A stretch of 64,000 bases of DNA from Enoplolaimus lenunculus. Taxonomy: Eukaryota; Nematoda; Enoplea; Enoplida; Thoracostomopsidae. The stretch lies in the NCBI GenBank assembly GCA_030248215.1, contig JASANG010000595.1:1-64000 (forward strand). The letters run 5' to 3'. Position numbers and translations under genes: made by a program. The stretch's first letter is position 1. Each line of letters starts with the position of its first letter. Under the pieces are notes generated by a model. That model searched no databases and was not told where the DNA came from. It was given only the letters and a program-made list of their open reading frames with translations. Below are positions 50,901 through 57,372 of the stretch, piece after piece.

Positions 50901-51071
50901 CTTCATGGGGAGAGGTGTTGTCTCATCACTTGAGCGTCTTGAGTCCCGACTTTCTCGACGGCTTTGACTAGGGGACCCACCATGAGGTTCACCACCACCT
51001 CCTAATGCTCCTAGCTCTTGTTCGAGGTTGAGCCTTGCTTTTTGGTCACCGCTTACGTTGCGATGTGACAT
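11306..51071 (-). CDS. trp-4 (nompC): TRPN (NOMPC/TRP-4) mechanosensitive channel, 42 exons
   Basis: Force-gated cation channel of mechanosensory neurons; in this family the ankyrin stack binds microtubules and works as the gating spring. I assembled 42 exons, all GT-AG and phase-consistent, from ATG at 51071 to TAG at 11306-11308: 2665 residues with no internal stop. Order: low-complexity N-terminal region 1-1061; 29 ankyrin repeats about 1062-2090; linker domain 2091-2203; channel and TRP helix 2204-2549; C-tail 2550-2665. Insect and nematode relatives are usually about 1700-1950 residues, so the extra length is nearly all N-terminal. The repeat count (29) matches NOMPC. Exon lists are in the four region entries. 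Introns are full of foldback and inverted-repeat elements. Alternative first exons cannot be excluded, but each N-terminal exon joins the next in the only open phase. Confidence 0.93.
12577..12795. repeat. Foldback repeat, family G (ATTCTCAAA ends)
   Basis: Starts GGCCCATATTCTCAAATGTG and ends CACACGGTTGAGAATCCGGGCC, an imperfect inverted repeat. The interior CACCAACTGGTGA recurs in the copies at 17990-18213, 33524-33786 and 45828-46050. It lies in the last-but-one TRPN intron region. Confidence 0.65.
12932..16373 (-). other. trp-4 (nompC): TRPN transmembrane channel exons (37-40)
   Basis: Exons 16153-16373, 15074-15272, 13696-13934 and 12932-13310 (phases 1, 0, 1, 0, 1). Exon 37 carries the first two hydrophobic segments ([28 protein letters not shown]). 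Exon 38 carries [18 protein letters not shown] and a second hydrophobic stretch. Exon 39 carries [20 protein letters not shown] and [20 protein letters not shown]. Exon 40 carries the pore ([14 protein letters not shown]), the last membrane helix ([18 protein letters not shown]) and the TRP helix ([19 protein letters not shown]). These are diagnostic TRPN sequences. Pore and TRP box look intact. Confidence 0.95.
14606..14945. mobile_element. Palindromic element, family F (GGGTACATTC)
   Basis: Long inverted repeat. The left arm holds AACAAGAGTGTGCAACTGGG and AGAATGTACCC; the right arm holds AGAATGTACCCAGTTGCATA and CTCTTGTT. The centre is flanked by opposing G-run and C-run blocks (TTAGGGGGGGTC and GACCCCCCCCC). 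Relatives are at 20222-20490, 23773-24128 and about 40960-41395. Confidence 0.7.
16425..16535. repeat. Minisatellite, about 27-30 bp unit, TRPN intron 36
   Basis: Four degenerate units of the type AGCAGCAAGACCGTGAGAAA in tandem. No coding role. Confidence 0.65.
16840..17000. repeat. Dispersed repeat shared with 21270-21420
   Basis: The stretch CAATATTTGCAACCATACTT, then TTAGGTTTGCGTCGCAA, then ACCCGTTAAAATAA is recognisably repeated around 21270-21420. It explains the open frames overlapping both places, which are therefore not genes. Confidence 0.5.
17375..17510. repeat. Family B (TTAGGC) element, partial
   Basis: Contains TTAAGCTTAAGCCTAA, several TTAGGC-type hexamers, and the end block GAATATGTTTATGCTGCTGT followed by TCTACACATT. 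It lies in a TRPN intron. Confidence 0.5.
17990..18213. repeat. Foldback repeat, family G
   Basis: Inverted ends GGCCCATATTCTCAAACGC and ACGTTTCAGAATACGACC, with the internal block CTATCACCAACTGGTAATAG. Confidence 0.6.
18253..18440. mobile_element. Family B TTAGGC-bearing MITE, full copy
   Basis: About 188 bp. Left end GCCAATGCATAGAACATG; right end GTGATTTTATACGGGCC. The interior is AAGCCTAAGC-type hexamers, then AAGTCTAAAGCTTAAACC and CTATTGCAGTC. The ends are imperfect inverted repeats of the consensus GGCCAATGTAGAACAGG. It sits immediately beside TRPN exon 34. Confidence 0.65.
18955..19490. repeat. Duplicated TACTTAAGT foldback repeat
   Basis: Two related blocks (18960-19080 and 19370-19490) share TTAACTCAAGTACGCTTTTA or a close variant, then ACTTAGCATGTACTTAAGTA and GTAGGGTTTC. 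Opposing GGGTTTCTGAAACCC and TTCTGAAACCTTACTTAAGT blocks form an inverted structure. A fragment recurs at about 60950-60975. Confidence 0.55.
20222..20490. repeat. Family F palindromic element, diverged
   Basis: The left arm has GATACTTTTTAACAAGAGTA; the right arm has AGAATGTACCCAGTTGCAGA followed by CTCGTGTCAAAG. It lies in a TRPN intron next to exon 32. Confidence 0.6.
22240..22440. repeat. Family D foldback repeat, diverged copy
   Basis: CACTGTAAAATCCAATGAG start and repeated AACTCAG or GAGTTGA motifs in both orientations. Ends at about 22440, next to TRPN exon 29. Confidence 0.55.
23646..23737. repeat. Exact 46-bp tandem duplication
   Basis: The unit beginning GCTTGAATATTTGCGAAACC and ending TAGCACACAA occurs twice back to back without a mismatch, in a TRPN intron. 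The identity suggests a recent event. Confidence 0.85.
23773..24128. mobile_element. Family F palindromic element
   Basis: Left arm ATGATACTCTTTAACAAAAG, then GCAACTGGGTACATCCTG; right arm GATACATTCTCGAGAAGG and CATCGACTCTTGCTTAAA. The centre carries opposing GGGGAGGGGG and CCCCCAAAGGTGGGGG blocks. No coding capacity. Confidence 0.65.
25484..25732. mobile_element. Family D foldback MITE, full copy
   Basis: Starts CACTGTAAATTTCAGTGAG and ends ATTAATCAACGCATTGGAAT, i.e. imperfect inverted ends. The interior alternates AACTCAGA and TGAGTT. Full relatives are at 35203-35432 and 56643-56897. Confidence 0.7.
26598..26693. repeat. Family B (TTAGGC) element, right half
   Basis: GTCTAAGCCTAAGCTTAAG, then CAGTCTAAAGCTTAA, CTCTATTGCAGTCGCGCAG and TGATCTTTACATGGG. 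It is the right part of the consensus. Confidence 0.55.
31553..31732. mobile_element. Family B TTAGGC-bearing MITE, full copy (reverse orientation)
   Basis: Starts TGTAAACATGAAAGGCGGAA and ends GTTCTATACATTGGCC. The interior has TTAGGCTTAAGC and CTTAGGCTTAGGAATA. Lies between TRPN exons 20 and 19. Confidence 0.6.
32028..32090. repeat. Trinucleotide microsatellite (AAT then GAT)
   Basis: Run of AATAATAAT units merging into GATGATGATGAT, immediately beside the acceptor of TRPN exon 19. Confidence 0.8.
33524..33786. repeat. Foldback repeat, family G
   Basis: AGCTGAGAATACGGCTCCTA start and CACACATATTCGAGAATTTG end, with the internal block TTTGAAAGTGATACAAACCT, related to the other family G copies. 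Confidence 0.5.
35203..35432. mobile_element. Family D foldback MITE, full copy
   Basis: Starts CACGGTAAATTTCAGTGAAT and ends CAACTCATTGGAATTTACTG, with AACTCA and TGAGTT motifs in both orientations. Confidence 0.7.
35935..36008 (-). tRNA. tRNA-Ile(AAT)-like sequence, possibly a pseudogene
   Basis: The - strand reads GGCTGCGTAGCTCAG at the 5' end, then a D arm closing in GAGC, an anticodon region GTCGTGCTAATAAC (anticodon AAT) and a T arm GCGAG-TTCAAGC-CTCGT. The D-arm to anticodon part is the canonical eukaryotic tRNA-Ile(AAT) sequence. Weak points: a G-G mismatch at the first acceptor pair, two wobble pairs in the acceptor, and one T-T mismatch in the anticodon stem. It lies in a TRPN intron and could be a decayed gene or the head of a tRNA-derived element. 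Confidence 0.6.
37723..37922. mobile_element. Family B TTAGGC-bearing MITE, full copy
   Basis: About 200 bp: ATGTATATATAGAACAGAGC left end, internal CCTAAGCCTAAGCCTAA, then CTCTATTGCAGGCACGCG and a TATATATACACTGGCC right end. Its edge is about 12 bp from the donor of TRPN exon 11. Confidence 0.65.
39480..39730. repeat. Pyrimidine-rich degenerate minisatellite
   Basis: Repeated motifs CCCAATTTC, CAGTTTCC and TCTCCCAATT through about 250 bp of a TRPN intron. It gives rise to an open frame on the + strand that is compositional only. Confidence 0.6.
40960..41395. repeat. Family F element cluster, rearranged
   Basis: Blocks CACACAAAATGTATCCTGTT, AACTCTTGGTTAAACAAAG, GTGTGCAACTGGACAC and AAGAATGTACCCAGCGCAC, plus a third arm near 41340-41395. 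These are family F arms in mixed order, ending beside TRPN exon 8. Confidence 0.5.
42555..42635. repeat. Interstitial telomere-type array (TTAGGC)n
   Basis: Eighty-one bp, about 13.5 head-to-tail CCTAAG hexamers with a single variant unit (CCTAAT). The reverse complement is TTAGGC, the nematode telomere repeat. It lies in the TRPN intron between exons 6 and 7, within a remnant of family B sequence. Confidence 0.95.
43719..43929. mobile_element. Palindromic foldback element, family E, best copy
   Basis: Starts TACACTGCAAAAATGGG and ends CCATTTTTTGCAGTGTA. The arms match closely across AGGCTCTACGGG, TACACAAACTGAGTC and GACTCCGCCAGAGTC, with the centre near 43824. The structure would fold into a nearly complete hairpin. 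No coding capacity. Confidence 0.85.
45828..46050. mobile_element. Foldback repeat, family G, full copy
   Basis: Ends GGTATTCTCAAATGTGTGTA and GCTACACATATTTGAGAATA are inverted repeats; the interior has CCGTCGTCAACTGGAGATAG. In TRPN intron 4. Confidence 0.65.
48488..48572. repeat. Family B (TTAGGC) element, partial
   Basis: Several CTTAGGCTTAGGCTTAG hexamers, then ACTACTGATACGGCCCTGAT and CTACACATAAT, ending about 19 bp from TRPN exon 2. Confidence 0.55.
48962..49031 (-). other. tRNA-like sequence with Ala(TGC)-type anticodon loop
   Basis: The - strand has an A-box-like TGGTGTAGTGAGA, an anticodon hairpin TCTGT-CTTGCAA-ACGGA and a T arm CTGGG-TTTGATT-CCCGG, which match RNA polymerase III internal promoter boxes. 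The acceptor stem pairs poorly, so a decayed tRNA or a tRNA-derived SINE head is more likely than a working gene. It lies in TRPN intron 1. Confidence 0.5.
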
Positions 51072-51938
51072 TTTATCTGCTAGATTTAGTCTACTAGTAC
51101 TCGAAGAACCTCAATACATGGCATATGTACAGACAAATTTTTTAATTAAAACATTTTGTTTTAAAATCAAGATTTAGTCTTTCTGAAAATTATCTGTTCT
51201 ACAATTTTGTTACACCAATTTAAAGCTATTTGGCGGTAGTCTGGACCCATTACTAAATGTGTCCAGCATAGTATTCATCTGTTGGCGACTGTGGTTCACC
51301 CAGAAATTTTTGACCGGGAGCAGCGCAATATATGATAATGAAGAACAACTTGCGAGCCAAGCGAGCGGGTACCCTGTACCCGAACCCAAATTAATAATTA
51401 AACCTTGGAACAAAACTATTGGCGGCCATCGGATGGTTGGAGACCTCGTAGATCCTTCAACGTCTGGTGGGCCAACGTATAAATGAAGGCAGTAAAAGCC
51501 TTTGAGTAAGAATAAACATATTCCTAAGCCTAAACCCAAGACTAAGAAAATATACTCTAAAGCTTAATATTAATTACGGCGTAAAATTATCCGGCCCGCG
51601 TCTATACGTAGTTCCATGGTTGTTTTTTCCAAAAAAAATGGAAAAAATTCGTTGTTTGTCTGAGTGATCGGTTATCCCACCCTTAGCCGGCGTTTGCCCA
51701 AAAATACTTGCATTTTGAAACTTTCTCCATATTTGAGCTTCAGATAACATCACCTAATCATTCCAAGTCCAAATCTGAATTTTTGAAAAATTTGATTTTT
51801 AAGACCACAAGTTCAACCCCTTGGGACCCAAAAATTTTTTTCGATAGGTTGGATAAATTATATATCACTGACTCGTTAGCCAGACGTTTGATTGGGAAAC
51901 ATTAACAATATTCGTCTTAACCTCCGTAATGCGGAGTT

Positions 51939-52592
51939 CACGTTACAACTGGGGCAGCCTGGAACACGTTTTGTCCCTATTACAACAGCAGGTAACATTT
52001 TATCTACGCGTAAATCCGCTGTCAAATTCAAAAAATTTGAATTGTCTGCTATCTTAATGTGGCATCCACAAGTTACTGCAATATCATATGATATTCGAAA
52101 TAATGTCCGTCAGTATCATATGACATGTTTGAAAATGTCTGCAAGGTTGTGGTAAACTAGGCTGAATGTGATGTAGAATATCATATGATACTAAAGTTTA
52201 AAGTTTGAATTATTTGTACATAGGAATATATTTAGGCAGAACTTTCCATAGAAACAGAAAAATGGAGGCTAATTTAGTATTCGAAATCACTTACAGCTAA
52301 CTTATCTGGCGTTTTGCTAATTTGTTATATTATTCGTGCACATAAATTACATTGTCCTGCACAATATCACGTGATTTTCGGTAGAATTTCGAAATATCAT
52401 GATATTCCCATAAATGTCCCGCGGTATCATGTGACATATGACAGTTTGCATACAATGATTTCTGGAGATGCGGAATTTGTCATGTGACATTCACATTTTG
52501 CCTACAAATCACTATTCAGATCACAAAATTTTATGTTCACGTCGAATCAACATGGGACAAAATGTGTTCCGGGATGCCCCAGTTATAACGTG
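51939..52592. mobile_element. 650-bp element with about 40-bp terminal inverted repeats
   Basis: The left end TCACGTTACAACTGGGGCAG and the right end CCCCAGTTATAACGTGA are inverted copies, extending inward through GGAACACGTTTTGTCCC and GGGACAAAATGTGTTCC. The interior repeatedly carries TATCATATGA, ATCATGTGACA or related motifs in both orientations. A diverged end occurs at about 10150-10180. No coding capacity. Confidence 0.75.
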
Positions 52593-54184
52593 ACCTTAAA
52601 ATTCGACTTTTTTAAAAATTTAAATTTTGGGTTGTTTGACATCAGAGACTCTGAATTGCTGCCACCTCACGAGCAAAGCGAGGTTGAAGCTAGACGTATT
52701 CTTGTGTCAAATCGCACGGCAAAATCAAGCTCTCAATTTTGAGCGCCCTAACTTTAGCCCCGCTGTCGACGAAACCTGGCAAGTGAACCGAACAAGATGC
52801 ATATGTAATTTAACATTGAATCTCGTGGCAAAGTTTCAATTCTGAAATCTATTTATATATTAAAATGCTGCAATTTAAAAACGTTGTTTTACATTAATAT
52901 ATTTCGTTGCAAGTTATATTTAAGAATCGTTTAATATTTTTCCATTTTTCCCTTTTTAGACTAAACGTGACTTCAAGTCTAAGCCTAAGCCTAACCGAAT
53001 CCCTACGACTTTTTTCGGTATCCGTTCTACACAAATTTGGAATAACTATTAACTTGTAAAATTTAAAGTTTCTAGCTGTTTAATATTTTCATAGCTTACA
53101 AGCTAGATTTTAACTCAGCCGTGCATATTTGAGTTTAAAATAAAACTTCAAAAAGTAGTGCTAGCCTATGTATACAATTATGGCATTACAGTTCAAGAAA
53201 AAAACCGCATGAGAAAAGTTTGCCTAGCAACCTGGCCCATGTCATTTTAACATTGCTTATGAACTGTTTCGAGCAAATCTATATTGGCCGTTTGGTCTGG
53301 TATGTTAACATACCGACCTACTTCGAAAATAAATTTAAAACAGCCTACAAAAAACATAAAAAATAAAAATAGCACAAAATATTATAAACAAGTCATTTGA
53401 CTGAAAATTAAATATGTGGTCATCGCGGCCTACCTTGAAGGACCATGGTGCAACGGAATGTGAAAAATACTCGAGCTGGAGCAGGAGGCGAACAGAAATC
53501 GTTCATATGAAATCACGTTAAATTAGATGCTTTCAAACAACAATAGTTTGTGAAACGTCAAAACTCTTTTTGGCAAATTTCGAACAGATATTTTTTGTTT
53601 ATACTTAAAATTTACCTAAACTAACGAACAAACTCCTCGAACAGCAGAAGTTTAACAAACTACAAAAAATTTTCACTAAACAAATTGCCAGAACATCTGA
53701 CACAAATGTAAGCACTGGTTGTACGCTGCAAACAACGCTTTTCTGTTTCGGATCAAACTAATTTTGGCTCATGTATAGATCAGAGGAAGACCGTTTTACG
53801 CAGAGTGCAAACCTCTCGGACTCATAGCAAACTCTACGCTCAAATGAATGCTAAACTGACTGCAAAAAATTCCCAATTTTAATCGGTTCCCCCGCTGGCT
53901 GTCAAATCAGTTGTAGTCAGAGAAAGGTGTGGAATGCTTGGCTTTCTTTAGCTGGTTGAGCTGGCCATGGCCAAGGCACGTAGCCAAATAACCTTGCTAG
54001 AGGTGAGCTAAAAATTTTGGCTGGGGTATACAAGGATTTGAACAGACATACAAGCAGGTTCAAAATTTAATAGGAAAGCCAAAATTTATCTTGGGGGCTT
54101 AACCACTAACCCGTTTCTGGCTACAGGCGTGCACGGGCCTGAATTGTAGTTTCCTGCACACATCCCCTCGTTGGTTTAACAAGA

Positions 54185-54386
54185 ACGACCTATGTACAGA
54201 ACGAGGCAGTTACACTAGTATAATCATATTCCTAAGCCTAAGCCGAACCCAAGCCTAAACGTAACAGTGAGCTTACACCTAAGCCTTAACCAAGCCTAAA
54301 ACCAAACCTGAGCAAAAAATTAGTCCAAAGCTTAAGCTTACTCTATTTTTGTCCAAAAGGTTCCGTATCTGATCTTTACATGGGCC
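54185..54386. mobile_element. Family B TTAGGC-bearing MITE, full copy
   Basis: CTATGTACAGAACGAGG left end; interior CCTAAGCCTAAGCC and CTTACACCTAAGCC; right end GATCTTTACATGGGCC. It matches the consensus across its whole length. Confidence 0.7.
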
Positions 54387-54966
54387 ACAAGAGTTCGATA
54401 TATACTTTCCGTACAACACATACTGATAATAAACAGTGCACAACACGTCATGCATATACGCGTAAAATAAATAGCAATTTCACTAAAAACAGTCTACGAG
54501 TAGGTGGACATAGCAAACTACTGATCTTACAACCGTCACACGGCTTTTTCCTGTACCAAGAGTCACATTTTTTACTCAGCTAAGCGGTTTAGAAACGCCC
54601 AGCTGTATACGATACCTGCAAAAGTATGGTGAAGTCAATCTGTTTTTAGGAACCGTTGTTATGGTAGCGAAGTATTAGTCAACGTATGACCTGCTGATGT
54701 AGGTACGATTTCGTTTCGGAAGGTTAGACGTGATTTAAAAGTTCCTCAATTCGAGCGTTGTGACTGAACAAATTTGTTACATTTTTTACATCTGAAATCT
54801 TTTAAAAAATGTTTATTATCTCGTTTCTTGTTAAATTTTGGCAAAATTCACATCGTTTTGTTTGCTACCGGCCCACAAGCGTAGCGAAGATTTCATTTGA
54901 ATTAAATATTAGTTTAGAATTTTTGTATGCGAGCACAGCGAGTGTGACACCTGATAATATCCTTCC

Positions 54967-55556
54967 TTGGCCAATGTGTAGAACAGGTTTGTAACAGTAG
55001 TACTGTATTGACAATCAATAGGAGTCCGTATCCCTAATAAAAGTCCGCAAGCGGATAGAATAGTCTATAAATCTCAATTATTCCTAATTGTACCGCATAA
55101 ATGACTCCAGGACCAAATAATGTGAGTTTGAAACTTTAAAACATACTTAAATTTTGAATATATTCCTAAGTATAATCTTGTATTATCGCTCAAGCTATTG
55201 ACACAAGACAAATAACGTTTGATTCAACAGATAGATGCAATACCGGATATATCAGTAACGAAGGGTGGCGAAGGGCGGGATGAAAATAAATAACACTCCG
55301 TAACCGAATAACAGGGGGGTACCTTCTGGGTGGTCAAATAAATATCAGCCCCCCTCTTATTCGGATCACTACAGTATAAGCATATTCCAATGCCTAAGGC
55401 TAAGCTTAAGCATGGGCCTAAGCGTAAGGATGAGCTTGTATCTAAGCCTAAGCCTCAGACTAAACCTAAGCAAAAAATAGTCTAACGCTTAAACTTACTC
55501 TGTTGTTGTCGCAGAGAAAAACGCTCCGCCCCTGATCTTTACATATGCCGTAACCT
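54967..55556. mobile_element. Family A MITE nested inside a family B MITE
   Basis: Family B left end GGCCAATGTGTAGAACAGG at about 54969, interrupted at TACTGTA by a family A copy (about 55005-55375, ending TTATTCGGATCACTACAGTA). Family B then resumes with TAAGCATATTCC, CTAAGCCTAAGCC, AAGCAAAAAATAGTC and TGATCTTTACAT. Family A therefore moved after this family B copy was in place. Confidence 0.7.
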
Positions 55557-55948
55557 TTTGACCACTATGAAACGTTATTTTGCGAAGTTGTTTTAAAATG
55601 CCTATTTTTATCCTTCCATAAAACTAAAAGTATTTTCTGCATACTGAATTGTAAGAATTCATCTGGATCCGGTTAAAACGCTGATTAATTTGCCATTTCT
55701 TATAATTCACAAAATGTAGGCAAGAATTGTTTTTAAACTTGTCTCACAAAAAAACTTAATTACCCCAACTACTATCGTTAAACACAAGTAAAATTTGCTA
55801 GAAAAGCTAAAACTCAATTACATTTAATGACCAGGTTGGTTTTCGCTAGACTTTGGCTCTACAACTTTTGGGATATATTGATACCTAAAAACTGCAATCT
55901 GGTTATTTCGTCCTAACAGCAGACCGCGCCTTTAATGTTATAGGCTTA

Positions 55949-56173
55949 GGCCCATGTAAAGACCAGGTGCGGAACGTTTTTCTCTGGGACCGCAATAGAG
56001 TAATCTTAAGCTTTAGATTTATTTTTTGATTAGCCTTATGCGTATGTTCCGGTTCAGGCGTAGGCCTAGGCTTAGGTATAAGTTCATTCTTACGCCTACA
56101 CTTAGGCTTAGGTGTAGGCTTAGGCTTCGAAATATGATTATACTACTGTTACTGCTACATTCTATACATTGGC
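55949..56173. mobile_element. Family B TTAGGC-bearing MITE, full copy (TTAGGC sense)
   Basis: Starts GGCCCATGTAAAGACCAGG, then GCGGAACGTTTTTCTCTGGG and a run of degenerate TTAGGC units, and ends TTCTATACATTGGC. It shows both inverted ends most clearly. Confidence 0.7.
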
Positions 56174-56642
56174 ATAGTTTTTGAATGGAGCTGTAAGCTA
56201 CAATTTCATATCATTTAATTGGTCAATTTCATGAAATGTAACTGTGAAATTGAGGGTTTTTACCAGCAGCTTAACTCACGGCCTGAACCAACCCAGCAGT
56301 TTTTTTGTCTTCCGTGTACAGAAATGAAAATAGCCAAGAAAGCCCATGATAAGACTTGCACACACTTGTGTTTACCATACGCTATGAGGAAATAGAAGTA
56401 ATTGTATAGCGTCTGAATTGGGAGCTCATATGGTCGGTTGGAGGTACAAGCGGAATCTGCATTTGGCTCCAGCACAAAATCGCCCCCCGGCTCCGATAGA
56501 GTTTTTACCGGTGATTCCTTGAATTACCGCAGTGAAAATTTGAAATTTTTTATAAAATTTGTGTTGTTAAGTAAGCGTGCTTGTAATTTTGATGCGATTC
56601 CTGAGGATTTGGTTGCCGAGAATTCTGGCAACATATCAAGTA

Positions 56643-56897
56643 CACTGTAAATCTTAGTTAGTTGATTTTAATTCAGAATAAGTTGAATCACTCAGTTTGA
56701 GTTAGGACTATCAAAACACAGAATTGTGAGTTGATTCAACCTAACCTGAGTTAATGGAACAACTCACCCGGTCACAAGTCAATTGATAGTGAAAATCAAC
56801 TCAACTCAGACAGAATGCTAAAATTGCTTTTAACTCAGAAATATCTAACTCGCTAACTGCGTTGATTATTCAACACTCTGGAATTCACAGTGTATGA
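56643..56897. mobile_element. Family D foldback MITE, full copy
   Basis: CACTGTAAATCTTAGTTAG start and CTCTGGAATTCACAGTG end; AACTCAGA and TGAGTT motifs inside. Confidence 0.7.
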
Positions 56898-57054
56898 GTT
56901 TTACTAAAATTCGCAAATTAAGAACTTCACTGTAGTTTCATAACTTTATTACACCTTCGGTTCCGGTTCCGACTGCTGCAAAATTTGTCAACCTCCGGCT
57001 TCTGCTCAGGTTTTTGCACGTCTGGTCGCAATTCAATAAAGTATTAAAAGTTTA

Positions 57055-57372
57055 AAGTGCTTCCGCTCTTGAGGTTATTTGAATGCCTAAATTCTGTTGG
57101 TAGGAAAATAGAGCATCTTTGAAAGTTTTATGATTGTTTGACATGAAATAAAAATTACATAAGTCAGCTAAAGTGTTAAAAGTTTAAGTGCATCCGCTAT
57201 ATTCTTTAAAATTTTAGAAAGCCCGGTGACTATTTGAATGCCTAAATTCTGTTGGTAGGAAAATAGAGCATCTTTGAAAGTTTTATGCTTCAATGCCCGT
57301 TTTGCGTTTCCGTTATTTTGATCGGTATCCGTTTCTGTTTCCGTAATTTTTACTATCCGTTTACACCCTAGT
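57055..57372. repeat. hAT-like element with an exact internal direct repeat
   Basis: A 52-bp block beginning GAATGCCTAAATTCTGTTGG occurs at about 57080 and again at about 57237 without a visible mismatch. The stretch ends in CGTTTCCGTTATTTTGATCG and ATCCGTTTACACCCTAG, the right end of the hAT-like family. Confidence 0.6.

Larger units (their letters stand above)
42928..51071 (-). other. trp-4 (nompC): TRPN N-terminal low-complexity extension exons (1-6)
   Basis: Exons 49106-51071, 48591-48685, 47683-48055, 46538-46714, 44143-44373 and 42928-43268, phases 1, 0, 1, 1, 1, 0. They encode about 1061 residues dominated by Ser, Arg, Lys, Asp, Glu, Gly and Pro: RS-like runs ([14 protein letters not shown]), Lys/Arg clusters ([20 protein letters not shown]), acidic runs (DDEDDDED), a Gly/Pro stretch in exon 3 ([18 protein letters not shown]) and [14 protein letters not shown] in exon 6. 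Exon 6 ends in [19 protein letters not shown], which resembles the short segment preceding ankyrin repeat 1 in other TRPN proteins, so it anchors the extension to the channel. No known fold is visible; it is predicted to be disordered and could bind microtubules or RNA, which is speculation. Confidence 0.85.
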
